A stretch of 46,672 nucleotides of DNA from DATKDP01 sp035546335 (GCA_035546335.1 DATKDP010000098.1:1-46672); one strand, 5' to 3'; shown: positions 35,209 to 42,924, counted from the first letter of the stretch. Notes: a model not told the origin generated them from the sequence alone. Numbers and translations are program-made.

Positions 35209-37082
35209 GGCCGAGCGCCGAGCGGACGACCTTCCTGCGGCAAACGGAGGAGCTCTCGGCGTCGATCGAGCCTTTGACGCGACTCTCACTCCTTCTCTTC
35301 GGCGGCAAGGGAGGTGTCGGCAAGACGACGATCGCGAGCCTCGCCGCGCTCCTCGCCGCCGCGAAGCGTCGAACGATTCTCTTCTCGACCGATCCCGCCT
35401 CGAGCCTCGGCGACCTCTTCGACACCCTCCCGGCCGGCCTGACCCTCGAGTCGCTCGACGCCGACCGGCTCTACGGCCGCTTTCTCGAGCTGAACCTCGC
35501 GACGCTGCTCGAGCTCGGCGATCGCGGAACGTATCTCGACAAAGAGGAGCTCAGACGGTTTCTCCAGCTCTCGCTTCCCGGAGTCGACGAGCTGATGGCG
35601 TGGATGAGAATCGCCGAGCTGGTCGAAGAGGATCGAGAGCGGCTCGTCATCGTCGACACCGCGCCGACGGGCCATACCCTGCGCATGCTCTCTTCATCCG
35701 CCCATATCGAGCGCTTCGGTGAGGCGCTCGAGTCGATGCAGGCGAAGCATCGAGAGCTCGTGGCGCAGCTCGCCCGCCGCCGGATCCGCGACGCGATCGA
35801 CGACTTCATCGACGACTTCAGAACAACCGCAGAGGCCCGAAGCGCGCTGTTCCGCGACCCGGAGCGCACCGCGTTCGTCGCGGTCATGCTGGCCGAGCCG
35901 TGGGTGGTCGAGCAGACGCAGCGCCTGATCGCAGAGCTGCGCGATTCGGCGATCGCCATCCCGCTGGTGATCGTCAATCAGGCGGTCCACGACTGCGAGT
36001 GCGATCGCTGCCGGAGCCGCGCCGCGGCCGAGGGTGACGCCGTCGAAGCGGTACGACCGGTGCGAGCGGTCCGAGCGCCTCGATCATGCTATCCCCTCGA
36101 TCGGCGCGCACGGCTCGAGCGTTACCTCATGGGCAAGCCACAGCTGCGGGTCACTGCAGGGCGTGCCTCGGAGCCGCGATCGACTTCGCTGGACGTCGGT
36201 GGTGCGAGGCTCCTCTTTTTTGCCGGGAAAGGAGGTGTCGGAAAGACGACCGCCGCGACGTCGGTGGCGCTTCAACTGGCCGACGGTGCGCCGGACAGGA
36301 GGTTCTCGCTCGTCTCGGTCGATCCGGCGCACTCGCTTCGCGACGTTTTTTCCGGGAAGAGTGCTCCTCCGAACCTCAACGTCGAGATCATCGACACGAA
36401 GAGCCGATGGGCCGAGCTGCGGGAGACGATCGGAAGCGAGATCGAGCGCGCCCTCGACGCGCTCACACCGAGTGGTTTTTCACTCCGCCACGACCAGCGG
36501 GTGATGGACCAGCTTCTCGACATCGGCCCTCCCGGGGCGGACGAGATCTTCGCCGTGATGCGCATCCACGAGCTCCTGGTCGATGGCGGGATCGAGCAGA
36601 TCATCGTCGACACGGCACCGACAGGACATTTTCTCCGGCTGCTGGACCTCCCGAAGACAGCGGGCGGCTGGATCCGCGAGATGATGCGCATTCTCCTCCG
36701 TTATCGTGAGCTCATCCCTCCCGGGGCGCTGGGGGAAGAGCTGTTGCATGCCTCGAGAGCGCTGAAGAAGGTCATGGCGACTCTGCAGTCGAACCGTACC
36801 GTGATCGTCGCGGTCACGAGAGCGGAGACTATCGTCGTCGCCGAAACGCAGAGACTTCTGACAGAGCTGAAAGCGAAAGGCATCCTCCAGCTGCGCGTGG
36901 TGGCGAACCACCTCACACCGGAGTCGAGCTGCCGATGCGATCGCGACATGCGCCGCCACGAGCTCGCACTTCTCGAGACGTTCCCGGGTCCTGTGACGCT
37001 CGTCGAGCGACGAGGCGGTCCCGTGACCTCGTTCGAAGATTTGCGGAAGCTGATTCCATTGGGGCACACTGAACCTCGATGA
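35205..37082 (+). CDS. Double-domain ArsA/Get3-like ATPase inside gas vesicle locus
   Basis: The product has 625 residues made of two ArsA/GET3 halves. First half: Walker A GGKGGVGKTT (33-42), switch I STDPASSLGD, switch II VDTAPTGHTLRML, and a cysteine cluster Cys264-X-Cys266-X2-Cys269 that recalls the Get3 zinc CxxC. Second half: GKGGVGKTT (341-349), SVDPAHSLRD, VDTAPTGHFLRLL and Cys576-X-Cys578. Both nucleotide sites look intact. It overlaps its neighbours by four bases on both sides (ATGA), so it is part of the gas-vesicle operon rather than an arsenic system; no arsB, arsR or arsC is present. I infer it chaperones or targets hydrophobic GvpA-type subunits. Confidence 0.9.
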   Translation: MRPSAERTTFLRQTEELSASIEPLTRLSLLLFGGKGGVGKTTIASLAALLAAAKRRTILFSTDPASSLGDLFDTLPAGLTLESLDADRLYGRFLELNLATLLELGDRGTYLDKEELRRFLQLSLPGVDELMAWMRIAELVEEDRERLVIVDTAPTGHTLRMLSSSAHIERFGEALESMQAKHRELVAQLARRRIRDAIDDFIDDFRTTAEARSALFRDPERTAFVAVMLAEPWVVEQTQRLIAELRDSAIAIPLVIVNQAVHDCECDRCRSRAAAEGDAVEAVRPVRAVRAPRSCYPLDRRARLERYLMGKPQLRVTAGRASEPRSTSLDVGGARLLFFAGKGGVGKTTAATSVALQLADGAPDRRFSLVSVDPAHSLRDVFSGKSAPPNLNVEIIDTKSRWAELRETIGSEIERALDALTPSGFSLRHDQRVMDQLLDIGPPGADEIFAVMRIHELLVDGGIEQIIVDTAPTGHFLRLLDLPKTAGGWIREMMRILLRYRELIPPGALGEELLHASRALKKVMATLQSNRTVIVAVTRAETIVVAETQRLLTELKAKGILQLRVVANHLTPESSCRCDRDMRRHELALLETFPGPVTLVERRGGPVTSFEDLRKLIPLGHTEPR

Positions 37083-37873
37083 GCGACACTCTCGTCTATG
37101 TCTACGCGATCGCGCGCGGAACGGGTCCGCTCGATCTTCCCGGCGACATCACGGCGGTCGACGGTGGCAACGACCTCCGCACCGTCGGCGCCGGCGGACT
37201 GACGGCCTTCTGCAGTGAAGTGCCTGCCGCCGAATTCTCGCAGGAGGCTCTCGACAAGACGGCCTCGGATATCGACTGGCTGGGAAGCGTCGGGTTCCGT
37301 CACCAGGAGATCGTCTCCTGGCTGGCGGAGGATCGCACGCTGATCCCCCTCCGTGCGTTCACGCTCTTCCACTCCGAAGACGCCGTGGCCGCCTACCTCG
37401 AGAGCGAGAGCGAAAGGCTCTTCGCGATCCTCTCCCGGCTCGATGGAAAGGACGAATGGTCTGTTCGCATCGAGCTCGACCCTCCGGTCTGGGAACGAGC
37501 GCTCGAGTCGCGCTCCGATGCACTCCGCGAGCTGGCCGATCAGGCGCGCACCTCGGGAGGAGGGAAGGCCTACCTGCTGAGAAAGAAGCTCGACGATGAA
37601 AGAGCCCGCGTCGCGCAGGAAGAAGAAGAATTGCTCGTGCAGCAGATCGATCGCGAGATCAGCGGACGCCTTCAGTCGGAGACGATGGTCGAGAGCCGCA
37701 AGGGGCGTGGAAGGCCCTTCGCCCAGATCAACATCCTCATGGCTCGTGAGAAAGCCGCCGATCTCGAGCACCTCCATCGCGAGCTCGACGAGCGCTACCG
37801 CGATGAAGGTGCTTCGCTGGTTCTCACGGGGCCGTGGCCGCCCTACACATTCGTTGCCGGAGAGTCGACGTGA
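37079..37873 (+). CDS. Gas vesicle protein GvpF/GvpL family (copy 2)
   Basis: The product has 264 residues starting MSDTLVYVYAIARGTGPLDL. The central block LIPLRAFTLFHSEDAVAAYL corresponds to the VLPMSFGTVF region of copy 1. The C-terminal signature LTGPWPPYTFVAGE is well kept. A Glu/Gln-rich coiled segment (about 175-200) lies before the final domain. It overlaps the ATPase stop and the next GvpA-like start by four bases each (ATGA and GTGA). It diverges from copy 1 in both halves, so a distinct partner is likely. Confidence 0.92.
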   Translation: MSDTLVYVYAIARGTGPLDLPGDITAVDGGNDLRTVGAGGLTAFCSEVPAAEFSQEALDKTASDIDWLGSVGFRHQEIVSWLAEDRTLIPLRAFTLFHSEDAVAAYLESESERLFAILSRLDGKDEWSVRIELDPPVWERALESRSDALRELADQARTSGGGKAYLLRKKLDDERARVAQEEEELLVQQIDREISGRLQSETMVESRKGRGRPFAQINILMAREKAADLEHLHRELDERYRDEGASLVLTGPWPPYTFVAGEST

Positions 37874-38061
37874 AGAACGAATCGCTGGAACAGATCTCGC
37901 TGCTCGAGACACTCGATCATCTTCTCGATCGCGGCGTGGTGATCACAGGACATGCCACGATCTCCATCGGGGACATCGATCTTCTCTACCTCGGCTTGAA
38001 CATCGTCCTGGCCAATGTCGACGCCATCGCCGGAAAGCAGCGAAAGGAGATCGCCGACTGA
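37870..38061 (+). CDS. Short GvpA-family protein (GvpM/GvpS/J-like)
   Basis: The product has 63 residues: LLETLDHLLDRGVVITGHAT then ISIGDIDLLYLGLNIVLANV, which is the GvpA-fold helix-strand-strand-helix core with the DLLYLGL variant typical of minor GvpM/S-type proteins. It lacks the long tail of the gvpJ-like gene. The GTG start is fixed by the GTGA overlap with copy 2. It is probably a minor nucleating or cap subunit rather than the main wall protein. Confidence 0.88.
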   Translation: MKNESLEQISLLETLDHLLDRGVVITGHATISIGDIDLLYLGLNIVLANVDAIAGKQRKEIAD

Positions 38062-38768
38062 CCCTTCCCTCCTCTCGCACGGACTCGGCAGCGGATCAGA
38101 GCGGATCGCCGGCCGCGCACGCCCGCCGCTTCATCCTCCTCGGTGCACACCTCCGCCGCGACGACATCCCGCCGCTCCCCGGAGTCGTCGCCTTCACGGT
38201 CGAGCCCATTTTTGTCTCCGCGCTCGAATTGCCGCCGTCGATCGACGCGGCCGATCGCGACTCTCTTCTCCGAGCTGCGGCAGCGCGGCGTGGTCTGCTG
38301 CAGAATGAAACATTCGTCGCGATCCGGTATGGTGTCGCCGTGCGATCCGAGACGGAGGCAGCCGCGACGTGCTCGATCCACACCGCGCGCTGGCAGCAAC
38401 TGCTCGAGCGTCACCGCGGCATGGTCGAGATGACACTCAAGACCGTGGTAGGAAGCGGCCCCGCACGCCCGCCGATCGAGCACGTAGCGAGCGGACGCGA
38501 GTATCTCACCGCGCTTCGACGACTGCGACGCGAACGGGAGGTGGACCCCGCATTCCGTACAGGCGTGAGCGAGCTGCTGCTCGGGCTGGCCGAGGATCAC
38601 CGCTGGCGACCGCGCGACGATGGATCGTGGGAAGTCGCCTTCCTCATCGCCAGGAACCGGCTCGGAGAGATCGTGGCGAAGGGAGCGGAGCTCAAGGCGT
38701 CGTTTCCTTCGATTCCTTTTCTGCTGTCGGGTCCGTGGCCTCTGGAGGTTTTCGGCGATGAAGCATGA
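38058..38768 (+). CDS. Gas vesicle protein GvpF/GvpL family (copy 3), likely CTG start
   Basis: The product has 236 residues and is the most diverged copy. The region before the core is Pro/Ser-rich. The family core follows, as in RFILLGAHLRRDDIPPLPGV, ETFVAIRYGVAVRSETEA and FLLSGPWPLEVFGDEA. No ATG, GTG or TTG lies suitably at the 5' end. A CTG at 38058 sits eight bases after AGGAG and overlaps the previous stop as CTGA, exactly like the neighbouring ATGA/GTGA junctions. CTG initiation is thus the simplest reading. The 3' end overlaps gvpK by 11 bases. Confidence 0.8.
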   Translation: MTLPSSRTDSAADQSGSPAAHARRFILLGAHLRRDDIPPLPGVVAFTVEPIFVSALELPPSIDAADRDSLLRAAAARRGLLQNETFVAIRYGVAVRSETEAAATCSIHTARWQQLLERHRGMVEMTLKTVVGSGPARPPIEHVASGREYLTALRRLRREREVDPAFRTGVSELLLGLAEDHRWRPRDDGSWEVAFLIARNRLGEIVAKGAELKASFPSIPFLLSGPWPLEVFGDEA

Positions 38769-39105
38769 CGACGAGTCGATCGTGATCGTCAATCGGGAAG
38801 GAGAGCTTCGGGAAGCACTCGAGTTCACAGACTCGGCAATCCCGGAACGGATCTCCGCAGATCCTGAAGCGATCGAGAACGGCCTCGCGCGCCTGGTGCT
38901 GTCGATCATCGAGCTCATTCGAAAACTGCTGGAAAAGCAGGCCCTTCGCCGAATGGATGGCGGCAATCTGTCCGACGAGGAGCTCGAGCGCCTCGGAACG
39001 GCGCTGATGAGACTGGAAGAGAAAATGGCCGAGTTGAAGGCGACGTTCGGGCTCGAGGATGACGACCTGAACCTCGAGCTCGGTCCGATCCGAACACTGG
39101 AGTAG
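38758..39105 (+). CDS. gvpK: Gas vesicle protein GvpK
   Basis: The product has 115 residues. The family core is SIIELIRKLLEKQALRRMDG and DEELERLGTALMRLEEKMAE, predicted to be helical. It is an accessory protein of vesicle assembly, required in known systems. The ATG at 38758 lies within the end of gvpF/L copy 3 (11-bp overlap). It ends 147 bp before the gvpJ-like gene, the only sizeable gap in the locus besides 34845-34884. Confidence 0.92.
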   Translation: MKHDDESIVIVNREGELREALEFTDSAIPERISADPEAIENGLARLVLSIIELIRKLLEKQALRRMDGGNLSDEELERLGTALMRLEEKMAELKATFGLEDDDLNLELGPIRTLE

Positions 39106-39161
39106 TTGATCCGAGCTCAACGGCACAGAACCTGCAGCGCTCGCCAGTCACCATAGCGAGG

Positions 39162-39190
39162 TTGACAGCGCATTCAGTTTTCGTAATTCT
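39162..39190 (+). promoter_or_regulatory. Candidate promoter for the GvpJ-GvpA pair
   Basis: TTGACA (39162-39167) is a perfect -35 box. An AT-rich stretch, TAATTCT (39184-39190), lies 16 bp on, with poor -10 match. It lies in the 147-bp gap after gvpK and could give the structural genes separate, stronger transcription. Confidence 0.45.
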
Positions 39191-39252
39191 ACCTGCCTCG
39201 CAGCCCGGTTCGCATCAAAGCAGCGGAGAGCATCACTGCAGCGGAGGATTTC

Positions 39253-39603
39253 TTGGCCTACGACGAGAGAGGCATCCAGCGTCAACCTCAGGGACTCGTC
39301 GACATCCTCGACAAGATTCTCGATAAGGGGCTGGTGGTCGCGGGCGACATCAAGGTCTCGCTGGCGAATGTGGAGCTGCTCACCATCAAGTTGCGTCTGA
39401 TCGTCTGCTCGATCGACAAGGCGGAAGCGATCGGAATCAACTGGTGGCGGAGCGACCGATTCTATTCGGCCGAGGAACAGGGAGCGATCGATGCGCCGAC
39501 GCGCGGAGAGCTCACCGAGCTGAGGAACAAGATCACGGAACTGGAACAGCAGCTCGCACCGCAGAAGCGAGTCAAAGCTGGCGACGCGAATAAGAGAGCA
39601 TAG
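39253..39603 (+). CDS. gvpJ: GvpJ-like gas vesicle protein with coiled-coil tail
   Basis: The product has 116 residues. The GvpA-fold core is LVDILDKILDKGLVVAGDIK followed by VSLANVELLTIKLRLIVCSI and DKAEAIGINWWRSDRF; the IGINWW ending is typical of GvpJ-type minor subunits. The tail LTELRNKITELEQQL is a predicted coiled coil. The TTG start follows GCGGAGG at five bases. It sits 19 bp before gvpA, so they are likely co-expressed. Confidence 0.88.
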   Translation: MAYDERGIQRQPQGLVDILDKILDKGLVVAGDIKVSLANVELLTIKLRLIVCSIDKAEAIGINWWRSDRFYSAEEQGAIDAPTRGELTELRNKITELEQQLAPQKRVKAGDANKRA

Positions 39604-39622
39604 AAGAGAAAGGACCCCAACC

Positions 39623-39898
39623 ATGGCAGTCGAACGAGCTCCGGGCGGCACCAGCCTGATCGATGTACTCGACCGCATCCTCGACAAAGGAATCGTGATC
39701 GATGCGTGGGTGCGCATCTCCCTGGTCGGCATCGACCTGATCACCGTCGAGGCGCGTGTCGTGATCGCATCGATCGACACGTATCTGAAATATGCCGAGG
39801 CAGTCGGAATCACCGGAGCGGTGGCTCGTCCGCAGCTCGGGCAGGCCGAGCCGAGCTATACGGCGACTCCCGAGAGCGCGCGCAAGACTGTCCCGTGA
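39623..39898 (+). CDS. gvpA: Major gas vesicle wall protein GvpA
   Basis: The product has 91 residues. The highly conserved wall-protein core is intact: SLIDVLDRILDKGIVIDAWV, then RISLVGIDLITVEARVVIAS and IDTYLKYAEAVGITG. The tail (QAEPSYTATPES) is variable in the family. This is the best sequence match in the locus to the protein that forms the vesicle shell, packing as ribs that exclude water but let gas in. AAAGGA precedes the ATG. It is the last gene of the cluster; only one full-length GvpA is present. Confidence 0.96.
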   Translation: MAVERAPGGTSLIDVLDRILDKGIVIDAWVRISLVGIDLITVEARVVIASIDTYLKYAEAVGITGAVARPQLGQAEPSYTATPESARKTVP

Positions 39899-39923
39899 TC
39901 AGATGTCTCCAGAGGCGATCACG
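39894..39923 (+). terminator. Inverted repeat at the end of gvpA
   Basis: CGTGATC (39894-39900) and GATCACG (39917-39923) form a 7-bp stem that includes the gvpA stop codon. No T tract follows, so termination is only possible, not certain. Confidence 0.35.
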
Positions 39924-40020
39924 CCGCGAACCGGCGGCGCACAGCTGAGTCTGTCTCAAAACTCGGAAGCGATGAATCGACGCACGCACGCCCGCGGGGG
40001 TTGGCTGCGTTGTCGCTCGT

Positions 40021-40053
40021 GACACAGAGGCGGGCGCGGGACGCCCGCTCTCC
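40021..40053 (-). repeat. GC-rich REP-like palindrome (family A), copy 4 in inverse orientation
   Basis: GCGGGCG (40030-40036) and CGCCCGC (40042-40048) flank CGGGA. The surrounding GACACAGAG to CTCTCCC is the reverse complement of the copy at 24017-24050, a match of about 34 bases. Confidence 0.8.
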
Positions 40054-40071
40054 CAGCGGGGGCGCGCGGCC

Positions 40072-41742
40072 TCATGAAATCGTTCGGCCGCTCTCCGTCG
40101 TTCGCGTCTCGTGTCTCCATCGCTGCGCGATCGGCATCTGGCGCCCGCTTCCGAACGCTTTGGTCGAGACGCGGATCGTGGGGGCGGCCTGCCGGCGCTT
40201 GAACTCGGAACCGTCGACGAGCTGCAGAATGCGCACGACAAGCTCAGAATCGTAGCCGGCAGCGGCGATCTCGTCGACCTCCTTCCCGTGTTCGATGTAG
40301 AGCTTGAGGATCGCATCGAGCAGTTCATAGGGAGGTAGCGAATCCTGGTCGCTCTGATCGGGCCGCAGCTCGGCGGACGGAGGCTTGGTGATCGAGCTGA
40401 TCGGAATGATGCAGCGATCGCGGTTGAGCCAGCGCGCCAGCTTGTAGACCGTCGTCTTGTAGACGTCGCCGAGCAGCGCGAGCCCGCCGGCCATGTCGCC
40501 GTAGAGTGTGCAGTAGCCGACGGCGAGCTCGGACTTGTTGCCGGTGCTGAGAACCATCGCCCCGGTCTTGTTCGACCAGGCCATCAGCAGATTGCCCCGA
40601 ATGCGGGCCTGCACGTTCTCATTGGTGACGTCGAACTCCTGACCTGCAGGCAATCTTCGGAACGCCTCGACGTAGGCCTCATAAATGTCGTCGATCGCGA
40701 TCTCCAGCAGTGAGATCCCCAGATTGGCCGCCAGCTCACGGGCATCGTCGATGCTTCCCTGCGACGAGTATGGCGAGGGCATCGACACTCCTGTGACGCG
40801 ATCGGCACCGAGAGCCTCGACGGCGAGTGCCGCGGTGACAGCCGAGTCGATTCCGCCGGAGAGTCCGACGACGACGCTCGAAAATCCGCACTTGCGGAGA
40901 TAGTCACGAAGCCCGACGATCAGCGCCCGCGCAATCTCCTCTTCTTCCGGAAGCGGAGGGAGCGAGATGTCTTCGGATCCTTCGAGCGGGACCAGGCCTT
41001 CGTAACTTTCGAAGGGGGGCGCGGCGTGAATCGTTCGCCCCTGGCCATCGATCACGACGCTCGACCCGTCGAAGAGCAGCTCGTCGTTGCCGCCCACCTG
41101 GTTGACGTAGACGATCGGCACCGAGAAGCGGCGCGCGATGTCGCGGAACAGTTCGTGCCGAACCGCCCGCTTGCCGACACTGAAAGGAGAAGCCGAGATG
41201 TTGATCAGAATCTCGCACCCTCCTTCCGCCAGCTTCTCGACCGGGTTGTCGCAATAGAGTCGCCCGTCGAGCATGCGCTCCTCGTACCAGAAGTCCTCGC
41301 AGATGACCACACCCACTCTCCGGCCGAACAGATCGATCGGCAGCACCTCGGCCGCCGGCTCGAAATAGCGAAGCTCGTCGAAAACATCGTACGTCGGCAG
41401 CAGCGTCTTCGCCTGCTCGAGAACAAGCTCACCGCCGCGGGCCACGACGGCAACGTTGCGCAGCGGCTTGCCGCAACCGGTCTCGTTGCGCCCGATGCAT
41501 CCGAAGATCAGCGCGGTCGTCCCCGTCATCTCCACGAGCGAATCGCGGATGCGCAGCGCCTCCTCGACGAAATAGCGCTTGTCGAGAAGGTCGAGAGGTG
41601 GATAGCCCGTGACCGCCAGCTCGGGCACGACGACGACATCGGCGCCCGCTCCGACGCCGGCAACGTAGGCGACTCGAATGAGCTCCCGGTTGGATTCGAG
41701 CGCTCCGACGGTCGGATTGAGCTGGGCGATGTAGATTTTCAT
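40072..41742 (-). CDS. nadE: Glutamine-dependent NAD+ synthetase
   Basis: The product has 556 residues. The N-terminal nitrilase-type glutaminase domain has the Glu41-Lys112-Cys148 triad (VPELAVTGYP, EQAKTLLPTYD, VVICEDFWYEE). The C-terminal synthetase domain has the PP-loop VGLSGGIDSAVTAALAVEAL (SGGIDS 295-300). It completes NAD synthesis by amidating nicotinic acid adenine dinucleotide. The ATG at 41742 is preferred over a longer frame because it gives the family start MKIYIAQLNPTVG and follows GGAG. Confidence 0.95.
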   Translation of the reverse strand: MKIYIAQLNPTVGALESNRELIRVAYVAGVGAGADVVVVPELAVTGYPPLDLLDKRYFVEEALRIRDSLVEMTGTTALIFGCIGRNETGCGKPLRNVAVVARGGELVLEQAKTLLPTYDVFDELRYFEPAAEVLPIDLFGRRVGVVICEDFWYEERMLDGRLYCDNPVEKLAEGGCEILINISASPFSVGKRAVRHELFRDIARRFSVPIVYVNQVGGNDELLFDGSSVVIDGQGRTIHAAPPFESYEGLVPLEGSEDISLPPLPEEEEIARALIVGLRDYLRKCGFSSVVVGLSGGIDSAVTAALAVEALGADRVTGVSMPSPYSSQGSIDDARELAANLGISLLEIAIDDIYEAYVEAFRRLPAGQEFDVTNENVQARIRGNLLMAWSNKTGAMVLSTGNKSELAVGYCTLYGDMAGGLALLGDVYKTTVYKLARWLNRDRCIIPISSITKPPSAELRPDQSDQDSLPPYELLDAILKLYIEHGKEVDEIAAAGYDSELVVRILQLVDGSEFKRRQAAPTIRVSTKAFGSGRQMPIAQRWRHETRTTESGRTIS

Positions 41743-41903
41743 CGAATCTCCGCTATCTTGTTCCATCCTCGCCGACACTGCAACGGGACGGCCATACGCC
41801 GGATCGGCAACCATCATGCAAGTCAAGCCGTCTGACATAATGAAGGCCCGGGAACGCGTCGTCGCCTCCAGACGCAACCGGCCAAACGGGGGACCGATGA
41901 ATC

Positions 41904-42779
41904 ATGCCGGATGACTGGAGCACGGTGAGTCTCGGGAGAGACAAAGCACTCGAACGGGAGATCCAGATTCTGCGAGAGCGCTACCTCGAGCACAGCGATC
42001 AGCTCGAGAAGCTTCTTGCGACTGCTCCCAGCGAGAACCTGGCAAAGGAATACCAGCGACTGCGGGACGACATCACGGCGACCATCACCAAGCTCGATGA
42101 GCTCGAGCGCGGCGTCGGTCCCGTCCCCCGCCGTGCAGCCACGATGACTCCGATCGTCAACCGCCCCGATACCGAGAGGGCCGCGACAGCGCCGCCCGGA
42201 TCCCTTCCCGCCTGGTCGCCAGGCAACAGCGAGCTCCGAGCCGCACCGTCGAGCTACAACACCCCGGCCACACCTGCTGTGAGCACCGGGGCGCGCCTCC
42301 TTCTGATCGGTGTGGCCGGAGTCGCAGTTCTATTCCTGCTGGGATTTCTCATGTGGAAGTACCTGCTGGGACTTCCGCGCGGCGTCGATGAGCTCCCGAT
42401 CGGAACGGCGGCCGAGGACACCACGACCATGGAGCCCGACACGCCGGTCGAGACGACACCTCCCGCCCCTCCCGTCCTTCAGGCCGAGCCCTCCAGTTAC
42501 GACTTCGGCCTCGTGCAGAAGGGAACGCGGAAAACGAATCGTTTCCGATTGACGAACAACGGCGATTCGCAGCTCACCATCAACGTCGCCAGATCGGAGT
42601 GTCGCTGCCTCTGGTTCGACTACCCCGCAACGATCCCGGCCGGAGGAAGCATCAGCCTGACGGTTACTGTCGACGGAGCGCGAGCGGAGCGTGGCTCGCT
42701 TCGCGAAGTGGCCCGCATCGCGTCGAAGAGCGACCCGAGCGCCGGCGCGACCATCGAAGTGAGTGCCACGATCGAGTAG
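41904..42779 (+). CDS. Single-pass membrane protein with C-terminal DUF1573 (ASH-type) domain
   Basis: The product has 291 residues. Residues 1-70 form a charged coiled coil (ALEREIQILRERYLEHSDQL). About 75-128 is Pro/Ala-rich linker, about 131-153 a membrane segment. The C-terminal 100 residues form a DUF1573 immunoglobulin-like fold (SSYDFGLVQKGTRKTNRFRL, SECRCLWFDYPATIPAGGSI). The CRC pair is a usual feature of this domain. The function is not established. It is divergent from nadE. Confidence 0.82.
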   Translation: MPDDWSTVSLGRDKALEREIQILRERYLEHSDQLEKLLATAPSENLAKEYQRLRDDITATITKLDELERGVGPVPRRAATMTPIVNRPDTERAATAPPGSLPAWSPGNSELRAAPSSYNTPATPAVSTGARLLLIGVAGVAVLFLLGFLMWKYLLGLPRGVDELPIGTAAEDTTTMEPDTPVETTPPAPPVLQAEPSSYDFGLVQKGTRKTNRFRLTNNGDSQLTINVARSECRCLWFDYPATIPAGGSISLTVTVDGARAERGSLREVARIASKSDPSAGATIEVSATIE

Positions 42780-42808
42780 AGGCTCGGGGGCGAGGCTCGA
42801 GGCTCGCA
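42780..42808. repeat. GAGGCTC heptamer cluster
   Basis: GAGGCTC occurs three times in about 24 bp (with GGGGGC between the first two) directly after the DUF1573 gene stop; it recurs at about 42839. A short heptameric array of the kind seen elsewhere in the window. Confidence 0.5.
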
Positions 42809-42822
42809 TGACTCTCACATTT

Positions 42823-42838
42823 CTCGTAGGGACGAAGC
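42823..42838. repeat. 16-base dispersed repeat, copy 2
   Basis: CTCGTAGGGACGAAGC is the exact reverse complement of 26088-26103. Confidence 0.6.
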
Positions 42839-42924
42839 CGAGGCTCGAGCGTACATGCTTCGCCCCTGCGAAAACAATGTGACGGTCGCGGGAGAGCAGG
42901 AAGTATCGGGCACGCTGGGCGCTC

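Noticed and set aside
35205..37082. Arsenite efflux ATPase (arsA operon)
   Set aside because: No arsB, arsR, arsC or arsD is present and the gene is embedded between gvp genes by 4-bp overlaps; ArsA similarity reflects the fold, not the function.
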